This document shows, piece by piece, positions 1 to 11,536 of a DNA stretch of 64,000 bases (positions are counted from its first letter, which is position 1; the number at the start of each line of letters is the position of its first letter). Where the stretch lies: the NCBI GenBank assembly GCA_003415625.1, contig PYIU01000002.1, positions 5,456,001 to 5,520,000 on the forward strand, read 5' to 3'. Position numbers and translations under genes: made by a program. Below the pieces are notes generated by a model, which did not search any database, had not been told where the DNA came from, and saw nothing but the letters and a program-made list of their open reading frames with translations. Origin of the DNA: Aquanectria penicillioides. Its lineage: Eukaryota > Ascomycota > Sordariomycetes > Hypocreales > Nectriaceae.

Positions 1-2938
1 AAGCAAAGTCCTAGCTGGCGGCCTAGACGGGATCTCTGATCGATGCGCACGCCGGATGCGAGCGCTAAAACAGGCACGAAGCTTTGGGCTCCGAAGCCAA
101 GGTGCTCCGGCTCCCAGGCCTTTCTATGCAAAAGGCCGTGAGATGCGATATTGTATTCTTTAGTTTGGTAGGTAGTCGGCAGCGCAGACTGGAGGGGACT
201 GCAGCAACAACATAGACATACCTAGATAGAGGCAGAGGCAGAGGCGGACGAAGATGGAGAGAGAGATGACCAAGGATGACGACCTCGGACTCGAATTCGC
301 GCCGAAGACGGATGTAAAGTACCTCGTTGGGGATGGGCATGTGGGATCCCAAACATGGGGTCTTATACGGAGACGGGGAGAAGCGAGAAGGAAGGGCTGG
401 GGAGTTTACATGGGACACAAGAAGGGGACAAGCGCAGACACATACCGCTTGTTCACGGGAATCAAGACAAGTCGAGTCGGGATCATCAACCAACGAGACA
501 ACAACCAACGGTCGATCAACACCCGGCTCACGGAGCAGTGGTGAAGATGCCAGACGCCAGACAGGGCCCCGTGAGCCATCATGCCAGGCCCCTGCTGCTG
601 TTGTGATTCCCTCATCGCTCGTGCTCGTCGCTCCTCGCCGCCCCTTTGCTGGTCATCGCACCCCTGTGGCCTGTCGGTGGTGGGTGTATCCCTGCTCGCC
701 ATGGCAATGACGAACATGGAGCTCCATCGCAAGCTCGGTAGCTAGCAACTAGTCGCCGCCTAGGCGATATGAACGGGCCATTACCCAAGCCCACCCCCAG
801 TTCCAGGTCAACTAGCCAGCCCGCCGCTGGGTCCGCAGAAGCCCACCGACCCCTTGGTGGTCCCTGCCATGGTTGACGGCCTCGAGTTCGTTTCGTGGCA
901 CACACTCAGGCATCGAGGTCTCGTTGCGGAGGACAAGGATTATCACGATGGCTCCAAGGGGAGAAGAAATGGTTTGTGAAAAGGACTGACTCGGCATCGA
1001 CTTGGCTGGCTGCGTTTGCCCCATCCCCTGTCGCCATACAAAGTGTACATCCCGAGGGTAGATGGCAGGACATACGTGTATGTGCGCAGAGCAAGCCATG
1101 CTACTTATGTAGGTATGCGATGCGATGCGATGCACGGCGGGAAACAGGACCGGCAGCGTGGCGGGTAACTCCACTGTTAGCCATGGTGTTTTTTCGGCGG
1201 CCCGGGGGGGGGGGGAGTTTCGTCTATACTATTTTGTTGTCAGTGTACGATGTGAGTGTGAGCGAGGAGAATGTGTACTTGAGAGTAAATGTGAGAGTAA
1301 GTGTGTGTCCTCCCTGTCCGTCCAATTCAGCCATAGTACGGAGAAAAAGGAGCCCGGAGCTTAGACCAGGGATGGAACAGTGGTGAACGAGCGGTGGTGG
1401 AGGATTTGAAGCGGGCACCGAGTGGAGAGGCAAGCGGGCGCCCTCTATGACTTGACGGCGCATAATAAAGAACAACGAACCCCTCCACACCCACTCTGAC
1501 CAGTCTGGTTCTTGACTGGATGGACGTACTCGTACAAAGAAGGTGCAGCAGGTGGTAATTAATTATCTTGCGAGCCGTCCCACTGTCGACCTCGCCCTCT
1601 CTTGCTCGCTTGCTCTCTCCTCCACCCTCGTCGTCCCACGCCCGCAACTTTCAAAGTTGTCGACGACATCGTCACGACTACGGCCACGGCCATACAATAC
1701 ACCTGTCTGTTCCTGATTGACGGAATACTATTCATGCTATATTCTTGTGGTAAGTTGACCAAAACACCCGGTCTTGGCCTGCCTACCTGAGGCAGCCTGT
1801 CCCGGCCTTTCATTCACTGTCCACCATATCCCTACAATCTCTCTAACACACACCCCTCACTCACTCCTTTTCTCACTATTCACTGCCTACGACGCATATC
1901 AATCCGCATCCTGTCTTTGTTCATATCCACCATCAACCCACTCCCTGGCCAAGCGTGCTCACTCCCATTCACTCCCTCGTCTTATTCCACGGGCCTCTTC
2001 TCCATATCCCCTGGTCTTTCTTTCCCTCTCTATTTTCTCCCCACTAAACGGAAAGTGAAAAAAAAAAAAAATTTCAAGAAAAAAAAAAGACCAAGAAGAA
2101 CATCCCTATGCTTGCCTAATCCCAATCCCAATCCCGGCAGGCGGCTGATGACCGCGTTCGTGCGTTGGCACCGCCGTGTTAATTACTTGCTGGTCTCTCC
2201 CCCTCCTCCGCCTTCCGTCTTCCGTCTTCCCGTCCTCTCCCGTCCCTTGGGACTCCTTCTGCCCCTTTGTTCCCACCCTTCGGCCGCTACGACGTCGCCG
2301 CAGCCGCCGCAACGTCAGGCACACCACGCCCGCACAAGACACGCACACACACAAAATCACTTTTAACCTCCTTTTGTGCTCCTCGCAACCCAGGGTTTTC
2401 CACCTTGCTGTTTGTTACCTGCTGGCCTCTATCGCTAACTCGGCTGCGCCCTCTTTAACTCAGACTTGGCTTTGTTGCTTCTTTTTGATACCACCAAGAG
2501 CTTAATTCGGTCCCCTCCCCCCGTTTCCACTGTCCCTCTCCCCCCCCACCTCGAAGCGCAACGCACCCAAAGCCGTCCTCCGACTTTAGCTTCCTGCCGC
2601 CTTGCGCCTCTCGCCTACCCTCGCCTACTCTCGTCGAGCGACTCCTGACGCCGCCTCCTCAAACCGCATCTTCTCTGGCACCTGGGGTTGCACTCTCGTC
2701 GTCCTTCTCCAGCATCTACTCCGCCTTTGGCTGCTCTCGGCCCACACAAGCGTCGATTGAAACACTCCTCTGGCCCCCTGACCTCTGGATTTTGCGTCAG
2801 CGCCCCGTCCCGTCCCGTGTCTGCGCCTTCGCCTTTGGCCGCGACCTCCTTCTCGACGAACTCACCCTTTGACCCCGCGCCCCCCTCCTCCGCGCATTAT
2901 CCGATCACCACGGCTCGACTGACAGAAGTGCAATAACC
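1..2938. other. Intergenic region and long pyrimidine-rich leader
   Basis: I see no supported gene here. Open frames are short, overlap in several frames and have no recognisable domain or splice pattern. From about 1800 onward the plus strand becomes strongly C/T-rich, which is typical of promoters and 5' leaders of well-expressed filamentous-fungal genes, and this continues up to the ATG at 2939. Two A-runs lie around 2058-2089. The region probably holds the promoter and 5' UTR of the epimerase-like gene. Confidence 0.6.
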
Positions 2939-4287
2939 ATGGCTGAGACCGAGAAGCCCTCCGTGTTGATCATTGGAGGCTTAGGCTACATTGGCCGTTT
3001 CCTCGCCCTCCACATCCACCAAAACAACCTCGCTTCCGAGGTGCGACTCGTCGACAAGGTCCTACCACAGCTCGCATGGCTCGCCCCCGAATTCTCCGAG
3101 GCCTGTTCCCAGGATAAGTTTATGCAGGCCGACGCTAGCAGACCAGGTGAGTTTGATAGGGCAATCATCTTTTCATGTTCCTGCCTTCTTTCTTTTCTTT
3201 TTGATCCCTCTTTGGTGCCTCTTGTTTGGGCCATGGACACCTGTGGCTAACGTGAGCCTTCCGCGCCAACAGAAGCGTTAGCTAGGATATTCGACCGCGC
3301 CGACGGAAAGGAATGGGACTACGTCTTCAACTGTGGTGGCGAGACACGATACTCGCAAGAGGATGAGGTCTACAAGCTTCGATCTCTTAACCTTTCCATT
3401 GCTGTTGGCCAGGAAGCTGCGAAGCGAAAGGTCAAGGCCTTTGTAGAGCTGAGCACAGGAATGGTGTACAAGTCGGACTCGTCACCAAGCAAGGAAGGTG
3501 ATAAATTGAAGCCATGGAGCAGAATTGCCGTCTTCAAGCTTCAGGCGGAAGAGGAGCTCTCAAAGATTGAGGGGTAAGTTTGGGACCCATTCCCCCACCC
3601 TCCCAAAAAGTTGCAAGATTGATGATGCTTGCCGTATTGTTTGCTGACATGTTACATCACAGCCTCAACCTCGTCATTGTGCGACTGCCTCACGTCTACG
3701 GCCCGTACGCTTCTCAGTGGGTTGCCACGGCTCTCTGCATGGCGCGCGTCTACCAGCACATCGAAGGAGAGATGAAGTGGCTGTGGACCAAGGATCTTCG
3801 AACTAACACGGCCCACATCGATGATGTTACACGCGCGCTGTGGGACATTGCAGCCTGGTACGACGCTGGCAAGGCCGGTTGGGATGAGAGCAGCATGGGC
3901 AAGAACAAGATTTTCAACGTGGTAGACAAGGGTGTGACCAGCCAAGGCACCGTAGCCACCATCATCGGAGATCTGTTCAAGATCGAGACAGGATTCCAGG
4001 GCCAGCTCATCAGCACCTTCGCCCGGTTAAACCTGGACAGCGTTGTGGACGACGTCAACGACGAAGTCCTCGGACCCTGGGCCGATCTTCTTGCCGATGC
4101 GGGCATCACACGGCCTGGGCCACTGACGCCTTTCATGGAGAAAGAGCTGCTCAAAGACACGGATCTCAGCATGGACGGAAGCCGAGTGGAGAAATTGCTA
4201 GGGTTCGAATACACGAAACCCGCTCTCACCAAGGAGTTAGTGGAAGAGGTGATTGAGAGTTACAAGAAGATGAACTGGTGGCCCTGA
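2939..4287 (+). CDS. Atypical NAD-dependent epimerase/dehydratase-family (extended SDR) protein
   Basis: Three exons: 2939-3146, 3273-3573 and 3663-4287, giving 377 residues. The first ATG follows a C/T-rich leader and sits just before the Rossmann fold. The N-terminus has the glycine-rich dinucleotide motif GGLGYIG (residues about 13-19) and an acidic/basic end to beta-2. Residues about 110-170 hold ELSTGMVYKSD and, after the second intron, VIVRLPHVYGPY, the usual SDR segments after the active site. The canonical YxxxK is replaced by IAVFK, so the catalytic tyrosine appears to be missing and the protein may bind nucleotide without normal epimerase chemistry. The C-terminal half resembles the substrate-binding half of extended SDRs. 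Family assignment is firm; substrate is unknown. Both introns have good GT/AG ends and restore one frame. Confidence 0.85.
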
Positions 4288-4713
4288 GTTGCCTAGAGAA
4301 GGGAGTGTCCATTTCAGAGAGTGAGAGAGAGAGTGTGAGAGAGCGAAAGAGGAGAGGCAGACTGGGCAGAGACATGGAAGGGTGAAGGGAGGCAAAGAAA
4401 GGAGATACATTATGCATGTGCGGGCTATTGGAGCGGATTTTCTTTTGTGAGCATCGAGTCGGTCGAGCGGAGGGGAGTCGGCACGACATTGAGGAAGAGA
4501 CGATACCAAGGACGACACACGACCATGGCATGAGAAACGGCCGTCGATACATGATCTGGCCTGTAACTGGCACCGGCCACGCTGAAGGAAGCGGCACGGT
4601 CAAGCGGCCGTGGCTAGAGAAGGGAGAGATCTGGCAAGGGAGAGGAGCGAAATACAATGTATGACTAGATCATTAGCGATTCTGGAGAGGGAAGAGAGGA
4701 CGTGGAGGGTCAG

Positions 4714-4736
4714 TTTTTTTTTTTTTTTTTTTTTTT
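4714..4736. repeat. Poly(T) tract, 23 bases
   Basis: An uninterrupted T run in the 3' flank of the epimerase-like gene. Confidence 0.95.
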
Positions 4737-5539
4737 CTCATTGGAGGAGGGAGACGGAGGACGGCTGAAAGGATCTCACGGAAGAACTACATAGTACAAA
4801 TACCTATGCTAATAATATCAACCCAGGTACATTTCAATGTCAACAGGCTAATGGCGAATTCCAGGCCTGTTTCGGGAAAAGGTTAATGTGGGTGACATTG
4901 GCCAGATCAGATGGCGAGGAGTTGAATGGCGGGCCAGGGGGAGGGAGACGAAGCGATGGTGAGGAGCGCTGCCAGAGGATTGGTGATGCAGCCGAGGTGG
5001 TAGCCCAAAACACTAACGAGCGAGCGAGCATGTGCAAGCAGATGACATGGGATCGACAAGTTTCCTTTAGGGGGAAGCCGGGGGAGGGAGGGGTCTCTCT
5101 CCCCGGACTCTATGCATCGCGGGGCCCCAGGATAGTGAAATGCGGGATGTGCGAGTGACTGGCTTGGCGTGTCGAGTGCTACAGTTTCTGTCCGCGCTGC
5201 GAGCGGCTGTAGGTGTAGGTGTACATGTGTGTTGATGTATGGTAGGTACGGGCATAGGCAGGTATGATACCTACCTAACCTTACCAGACGTAGGCATGTA
5301 TGTACGTGCCTTGTCACTTGATGTACGTCTGGGGAGACTTGTGACTTGTGCGGAGAGGCGGTTGCTGCAAGGGGTAGGTTTCCCGGGGGCGCGGATGGCC
5401 TGGGGCACCCGTGTGTGTGGCGGTCGCTTGGAGAAATGGGATTTTGGGGGTCGCGAAATGTGAATGTCGGGCTCGGCGGCTTGGGGAGGACGGGGGAGGA
5501 CGGGGGAGGAAGGGGGGGGGGGGGTTCATGTCGAGCTGG

Positions 5540-5563
5540 GGTGGTGGTGGTGGTGGTGGTGGT
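5540..5563 (+). repeat. (GGT)8 microsatellite
   Basis: Perfect trinucleotide repeat following a 13-G run. It is complementary to the (ACC)12 tract about 340 bases downstream. Confidence 0.95.
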
Positions 5564-5904
5564 GATATGATGAACCCAAGTAGAACGAGCCATGATAAAG
5601 CACAGCCTCCTCTGGTTCCCCATCTTGCTGGTCAACTTGGCTTGTGGGAGCAAGATGGAGATAACGAATGTGACATGGTTGGTCGCAACATTTGTGAAAC
5701 AAAACTAGGAGGGATAATCCCTCGAATGTGCTGTGCCGAGTTTGATGAGCGAGCAGAATAATAGCTAATAGCTTGGGCCGGGATCCCACATGCCAAAAGA
5801 GCCAGCATTCGTTGTTCGGTCCGCGTCGGAGGTTTGCAGTCATGGTCATCTCCGGCTCCGTGTCCGGTTTGAACCACTACGTGTGCCGAGCCGCCGCCTC
5901 ATCA

Positions 5905-5952
5905 ACCACCACCACCACCACCACCACCACCACCACCACCACTACTACTACC
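5905..5952 (+). repeat. (ACC)12 microsatellite with ACT extension
   Basis: Twelve perfect ACC units (5905-5940) followed by three ACT units and a final ACC. No plausible protein surrounds it. Confidence 0.95.
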
Positions 5953-6783
5953 ATCCAGGGGAAAATAAGCCAGATATGGTATAAGCTGTGGTTCCTTATT
6001 GATCCTCTAGTCGCACCGGGCCCTTTCTCTCATGCGTTGTACTTACTACCTCCTTGTTTTGGCAATTGCGAGAGCAAACAACATACATCACGCACACACT
6101 CACTCACCTACCCTTCCCCGGCTGTCCTGGATTCACCTCTTTCATTTGTTATTATTTTTTTTCTGACCTGAGCTTGGTCAGTCATGTATAATTCGAATCC
6201 TCATCTGGACCATATCTACACGCCCCCCCCCCTCTATTCCATCGCAGTTCCTACCCCCAGTGTACCTGCCCACATACATGATGGTTTACCTGGACCTCTA
6301 CCCAGTGCCCAAGGTACCTACCTATCCATCGTTTCTATACTACCCTGGCTTGCCAATTTTCGCGTTGTCTTATCATCATCATTCTTCTAAATATATATAT
6401 GTATATGTATAAATAAATAATCCCCCGCCTCACCTCGCCTCGAACGTGTCCTGACTGTACTTCGGCGACCTCAAGATCTGCTAGAAAGCGAAAAAGAGAG
6501 GAGGCGCCTAGGGGTGGCCACTGCACCCCTCAAATGAGCCCCAATACGGATAGTGGGGAAGAAAGCTGCTGGCTTGGAGGCCCCCCCCCCTGGCCTGTGA
6601 ATGTGTTCGACCTCGGAGCTTCTGGGGCCCCATTCTGGTTCGAAATGGGTTGCTTTTTCCTTAGATTTTTTGGCTTGTGATTGTCGACCCTGAGATGCGC
6701 CTCGTGAAGGAAGCCATATCCTCATCATATAAGTCCCCCAAGTCCCATGCTATATGGCCTTTGTCTATCTAGTAGTCAGCTTC

Positions 6784-6807
6784 TTTTTTTTTTTTTTTTT
6801 TTTTTTT
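6784..6807. repeat. Poly(T) tract, 24 bases
   Basis: An uninterrupted T run about 320 bases upstream of the ATG of the lipocalin-like gene. T-rich stretches of this kind are common in fungal promoters. Confidence 0.95.
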
Positions 6808-7005
6808 CCTCACCTCATTCCGCTGCGCTGTAAGTTCCCCCCTCACTTTCCTGCTGTCCACACGTCTCGTCATTGGGTTCAGCCCTGCAGCTCGGAGACT
6901 ATTGATAGACTATCGATACGGAGCTTCCGTGGCCATACATACATAATTCCATCCCTACCTATGTTGTGCTGTGCGTTTGGTGGTGTGTTTTAACAACGTC
7001 ATCCT

Positions 7006-7011
7006 TATAAA
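7006..7011 (+). promoter_or_regulatory. TATA-like box of the lipocalin-like gene
   Basis: TATAAA in the context CTTATAAAGG, 119 bases upstream of the ATG at 7125, followed by a T-rich stretch. Placement and sequence fit a core promoter element; there is no direct evidence of use. Confidence 0.45.
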
Positions 7012-7124
7012 GGTCCACCTTTTTTTATTTGGCGGCTCAGCTTGCCCTCTTCACCACCGCATCATTCGCCTCATACCTTCATCTAGCGACAAAACAAGAA
7101 TAACAACTAAAATATTTATTAAAA

Positions 7125-7867
7125 ATGGCCGCCCCTGCTGGAAAGACCACCCAGGACCTCAATGGAACATGGAACCTTGTAAGCAAAGCTCATCCTTCCC
7201 CATGCACCCATTCGTCACTCATTGCAAGCTTGTCCGCCGCAACACGGCCTAGCTCCATCATGTCGTCCCAACCAATTTCGTGTGCCCCTCACTGCAGAGT
7301 TATAGGCCCCTCCACCGCCTAATGTTCAACGTCACGCATTACTGACCTCCGGCGCAGAACAAGAGCCTTTCCGATAGCTCAGAGCCCGTCCTCGTGCTCC
7401 AGGGCATCGGCTGGCTCACCCGCAAGGGCATCGGCGCCGCCAGTATCTCCATCGAGGTTAACCAGTACCAGGGACCTCCCAAGCCACCCAACACCTCCAC
7501 TGATGTCGTCACCCATGTCGACATCAAGCAGACCGCCGCCGGCCTATCCGGTACTCAAGAGAACCGTTGCCTCGACGGCGAGTACCGCGAGCACTCGGAC
7601 TGGCTATTCGGCGCCGTCAAGGGCAAGACCACCTGGGTCAGCCTCGATGAGGTCCAAGATGAGTTCCTCAAGAAAGACTGGCTGGTCGAGGGCGAGGGCA
7701 AGAACTTAATCAGGAGCTACGTCGAGAGCAAGGAGGGCGGCTGGGTCGCCGAACAGATCTGGGGCTTCGAGTCCGTCAACGGAGAGAGGAGGTACTGCCG
7801 CCACATTGTCGTCACCAAGGGCACGGAGCGGGCTCAGATCCGGTTCGTGTACGACTTTGTCGAGTAG
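7125..7867 (+). CDS. Lipocalin / fatty-acid-binding-protein-like fungal protein
   Basis: Two exons, 7125-7178 and 7358-7867, encode 187 residues; the 179-base intron is in phase 0. The ATG has an A-rich context (AAAAATGG). The protein begins with a DLNGTWNLNKS segment and then GIGWLTRKGIG, which resembles the NxxG-x-W strand and helical lid start of the FABP/lipocalin barrel; the rest alternates short hydrophobic and charged strands and ends in RFVYDFVE, like the last strand of FABPs. No signal peptide or membrane segment is visible, so it is probably cytosolic. Function (binding a small hydrophobic ligand) is inferred from fold resemblance only. It is compact, frame-consistent and has its own TATA-like box, so I am sure it is a gene and less sure of the family. 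Confidence 0.75.
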
Positions 7868-8527
7868 ACAGCATTGTCCCTGTTTTTCCTTCTTCTTCTT
7901 CTTCTTCTCCTTTCTCCGCTAGAACCTACTGCGCCTTCTCCTACAGTGTGGCATGACTACTGAGCCGGGTGGAGCTTTCGCCTGACTATCCTGGAAGACT
8001 CTTCGAATTGCGTGACTTAATTGCCTTTCGTTAATTATAGATGAAAGGAGGATGAAGGAGGGGAAGGGGAAGGAATTCGCTCTAGAATTATGAACCTTGA
8101 TGAGAATCGTTTATTGATTAGGCTTTTTGAATTGACAAAGAGATGTGTTTTTTTTTTGTCTTTCTTAAAACTGCGGCTGCGGTGAAGTTTCCTTATGGTG
8201 AAAGAGCATCTCTCAAAGTGGTTTATTTAATGCTTTGTTCACATATGCCCGTTACCATGGCCTGATAAACGATGTCGATGGCTTGACCCAATCGCCGGTA
8301 GTGACCCCAGGTGTCCATCTTCCTGATGGTCAGTCTAGTTAGTCCCTCCAACGCCCATGATGCTTTCTGTGAGATGTGCCATGCTCCTTACGACTTCTCT
8401 CTCTCTTTTCCCTTCTTGTTGTGTTGCTCTTTGTTTTCCACTTTCACTTTCCTAGTTGGGGGCCTCAATTTATACAATCTTCCCGCTCGTCCTTATCCCT
8501 TGTCATTATTCATGTGTGCCCCATAAG
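7868..8527. other. Convergent intergenic spacer
   Basis: The 3' flanks of the lipocalin-like gene (+) and the CBS-domain gene (-) face each other here. It includes a CTTCTT-rich stretch just after the first stop and a T9 run near 8150. No gene or RNA is recognised. Confidence 0.6.
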
Positions 8528-9150
8528 TTAAGCAGGCCTCCTCTTGACAAACTCCTCCAGATCCTGAACGGTGGCAACACCGAGGACGAATCGTCTGTTG
8601 TCGTCGGTGATGACGGCGAACTCCTCCTTCCAGGGGCCACCCTCAGGCTGGCCTCCGCGGAAGAAGTCCTCGAGCTCCTCGAGAGTAGTGTCCATGGTGA
8701 TGACTCGGTACTTGCGGCCGCGGCGCTGGAAGCGGGTCATGGCAGTGGAGAGCTGGTCCTCGGGGGTGACGGTGCCGGCGTCGAGCAGGGACTGCAGATG
8801 AGGGATCGAGATGTAGCCAATGAGGCCGCGGTTCTCAGCATCGACGATGGTCAGATGGGTGTAGTCGCGCTCGAAGGCAGAGATTAGGGCGAGCGAGATG
8901 GAGTCGGAGGGGTTGAGGGATAGAGCGGCGGGGGATCAAGGTCCTGGATGGTGGCCTACAGTGTTGGAGGTTGTTGTTGTTAGTTTTTGAGATTCTTTAA
9001 GCCTGAATACGGCAGACGAAATCGAGGCGAGTCGCAACGGGACAGAAGCGCATCGCACCGAGGTCCAAGACTTACCCCGCGATATCGGGACTTCCAGGTG
9101 GTAACAGGTGGTTGAGCTGAAGCAGCGGGGGCGGTAGCAGTAGCCATCAT
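8528..9150 (-). CDS. Small CBS-domain protein, frame broken in this sequence
   Basis: Two exons on the minus strand: 9150-9076 (MMATATAPAA..., 25 codons) and 8955-8528, separated by a 120-base phase-0 intron with GTAAGT donor and TAG acceptor. The intended product is about 167 residues with tandem CBS motifs: one around ERDYTHLTIVD...GLIGYISIP and a second around RKYRVITMDT...FAVITDDNRRFVLGVATVQDL, ending EEFVKRRPA. CBS pairs bind adenosyl ligands; small stand-alone fungal versions have no settled role. Exon 2 starts in the frame ATIQDLDPP but the rest lies in another frame. One extra base in the C5 run (plus-strand G5, 8930-8934) joins them. As written, the gene would be truncated; a sequence error is more likely than a true pseudogene. 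It is divergent from the phosphate carrier gene. Confidence 0.8.
8930..8934 (-). other. Frame break in the CBS-domain gene
   Basis: On the coding strand the run reads GAT-CCCCC-GCC. A sixth C would join the ATIQDLDPP frame to the AALSLNPSDS frame that continues to the stop at 8528. In the downstream frame a TGA lies at 8938-8936, so no start or splice choice bridges the two halves. Confidence 0.85.
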
Positions 9151-10223
9151 GATGAGGGGCACAGACGGCGATGTCTCAGTCGTAGAGGGGTCGTGGTCTT
9201 TGGGAGCAATGTGTGGCGTGGCCTCAGGCGCAGAAAAAGAAAAGAGAGAAAAAAAAGGCTTGCGTGAGGGGATCGTGAACGGCTCGTCCAAACAAGATGC
9301 GGTTGGGCAGTGATGAAGGTGGTGGTTCGAGGGGGACCAGATGCACGTCAAGAATTTCCCTTGGAGCAAGGCGGCGGCGGCGAGCAGAAAATGGCGGGGC
9401 AGGCGCGCCGTGTGTGTCGGGGCGGGGGGACCTGGACTGGACCTTGAGAGACCCGGGGCGCCGCTTTTGCAGCCAAGCGCTTAAGATAGTGCCGCTGCCA
9501 TGATCCGCCACCGATTCGATTGACGCACTTACACCGTCGATAGCAGCAATGCGGGAGTGCAAACCGTCGTCTCTGACGCCAGTCACGACAACAATCATCA
9601 ACCTATCACGCTGCTTCCCAGCTAGCTCGGATTGGATAACCCGCACAACTGTGTGGGTGCCATCCCATGGCCCTTCCACTGTCACTGTGATGTCACCACT
9701 TTGTAGCTGTCCCCGGCGTACGAGCTCAGTAAGCGAAACGTCCAGTTATCCAGTCGTCGTGTCGGGGTCAACATCTTAACTCCGGAAACTGAACGTACCC
9801 TCGGCACAACCTCTGATCCGTTACACGCCTGTCCTGCGGTGTTTTCGTCGACCTGTTACTCGCCTCGTTACTCGAGCTTCTCTTCGTCGCCATCTCAAGC
9901 GGGACACTGTTTCTGCTTCATCCCGCTCCGAGGTAGGCCATATCTGCTGACTATCCCTCGTCGCCAACGGTCGGCGACGTCATTATCAACTGGTAAGTCA
10001 CACGAGCCGCATCACCACTTCCTCGTTTCTCAATCGCGCCTCCGAACCGCTCCCGCGATAACGGGCTTTTTCGCTCCATGAGCTCTCTCCCGCGTCGCAA
10101 CGTCAAACCACACCATCCCGACATCCACAGGCCAATTGATCTCGCCAGATACTAACTTACACGCCCTTTTGTTTTTCAGGTCACTTGCAGCTACCCCTTA
10201 CCCCTGAATTTGATCTCCCCATC
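9151..10223. other. Divergent promoter region (CBS gene / phosphate carrier)
   Basis: About 1.07 kb between two divergent ATGs. A frame on the minus strand (9224-9685) has no domain or codon pattern that I trust. Splice-like sequences upstream of 10224 (ending TTTTTCAG near 10179) suggest a possible 5' UTR intron for the carrier gene. Confidence 0.5.
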
Positions 10224-11536
10224 ATGTCGCCTCTTCATCCATCTCGGGATTCGGTCCCTTCAGTCTATTCCCCGCTTGCCATTAGTGGTCGAACTCCCTA
10301 CCAGGCTCGCTCGGAGCTGTACAGTGCCTATTCCATTGTCGACGACGCCAAGGACAAAGCCAAGAAGCTTAGCGATGAGGCCACTCGTGAGTTTGAAAAG
10401 GCCAGCTCTAAAGCTCAGGTCAAATCAGGCAAAATTGAGCTCTACTCTCCCAAGTACTATGCCGCCTGTACGTTTGGTGGCTTGCTGGCTTGTGTACGTC
10501 ATATCCAACCTGGAACCCCCCTCGATATCGAAAACCAGATCCAAATCCTACCCATCATGCAAGAAGTCCCAAGCTAATAGCTCTGCACTGCTAGGGCCTT
10601 ACCCACGCAGCGGTAACCCCTCTTGATCTCGTCAAAACCCGCCGCCAAGTCGACTCAAAGCTATACACGAGCAACTTCCAAGCATGGGGCAAGATTTACC
10701 GCGCCGAGGGCATCCGTGGCATCTTTACAGGTTGGAGCCCAACCCTCTTTGGTTACAGTGCTCAGGGAGCCTTCAAATACGGCTGGTATGAATACTTCAA
10801 GAAGACATATTCGGACATGGCTGGCCCCGAAGCTGCATACAAGTACAAGACTGGCCTGTACCTGGCAGCTTCCGCTTCAGCCGAGTTCCTCGCCGACATT
10901 GCTCTCTGCCCTTCGAAGCCGTCAAAGTCCGCATGCAGGGCGGCATTCCCAATCCGTACAATGGCACCCTGCATGGCATCAATACCATTGTCGGCAAGGA
11001 GGGCGTGGCCGGCCTGTACAAGGGTCTGTACCCGCTGTGGGGCCGTCAAATCCCGTACACCATGATGAAGTTCGCCTCGTTTGAAACCATTGTTGAGATG
11101 ATCTACGATCGCTTGCCTGGTACGAAGGACGACTATAGCAAGGCTGCCCAGACGGGCGTTTCATTTACCGGTGGATACTTGGCGGGTATTCTGTGCGCTA
11201 TTGTGTCCCACCCAGCCGATGTCATGGTGAGCAAGCTCAACGCCTCCCGTGAACCAGGCGAGGCTTTTGGAAGTGCCTTGGGTCGTATATACAAGGATAT
11301 CGGCTTTTCCGGACTGTGGAATGGACTCCCCGTACGAATCGTTATGATCGGTACCTTGACTGGTCTTCAGTGGATGATCTATGTAAGTCAGCTCGACTCA
11401 CCTCCCAACCGTGGGGTCATGGTTTGATATCAGATACTCTTGGCGCCGTGCTAACCTCATCGGACAGGACTACTTCAAGATCTTTATGGGCTTTCCCACC
11501 ACGGGCGGTGCTCCCCCACCAGGGGAGAAGAAGTAA
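10224..11536 (+). CDS. Mitochondrial phosphate carrier (SLC25A3/Mir1/Pic2 family), frame broken in this sequence
   Basis: Three exons, 10224-10493, 10595-11382 and 11468-11536; about 375 residues once the frame is repaired. The start is the first ATG (MSPLHPSRDS); an N-terminal stretch of about 65 residues, including a charged helical segment, precedes the carrier. Three Solcar repeats are visible: PLDLVKTR in the first, FLADIALCP continuing into EAVKVRMQ in the second, and HPADVMVSK in the third, each a PX[DE]XX[KR]-type signature. GYSAQGAFKYGWYE is characteristic of phosphate carriers, which import phosphate with a proton across the inner mitochondrial membrane. The second signature is interrupted at 10909-10913, where one base is missing and the frame changes. 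The conserved residues continue immediately on each side, so an indel error is likely. Confidence 0.9.
10909..10913 (+). other. Frame break in the phosphate carrier gene
   Basis: The sequence TGC-CCT-TCG leaves the frame inside the second Solcar signature. One extra C or T restores ALCPFEAVKVRMQ. Without it the frame runs into unrelated residues. Confidence 0.9.

Larger units (their letters stand above)
4288..7124. other. Intergenic region, microsatellite-rich
   Basis: About 2.8 kb with no supported gene. It contains the 3' UTR of the epimerase-like gene, a 23-T run (4714-4736), a 13-G run (5512-5524), a (GGT)8 tract, an (ACC)12 tract, a 24-T run (6784-6807) and several TACCTA/TAGGTA motifs (for example around 5240-5285, 6316 and 6954). 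The last 120 bases include a TATA-like box for the next gene. Confidence 0.6.

Noticed and set aside
9224..9685. 153-codon minus-strand frame between CBS and carrier genes
   Set aside because: No family resemblance; lies in the divergent promoter; no supporting splice signals.
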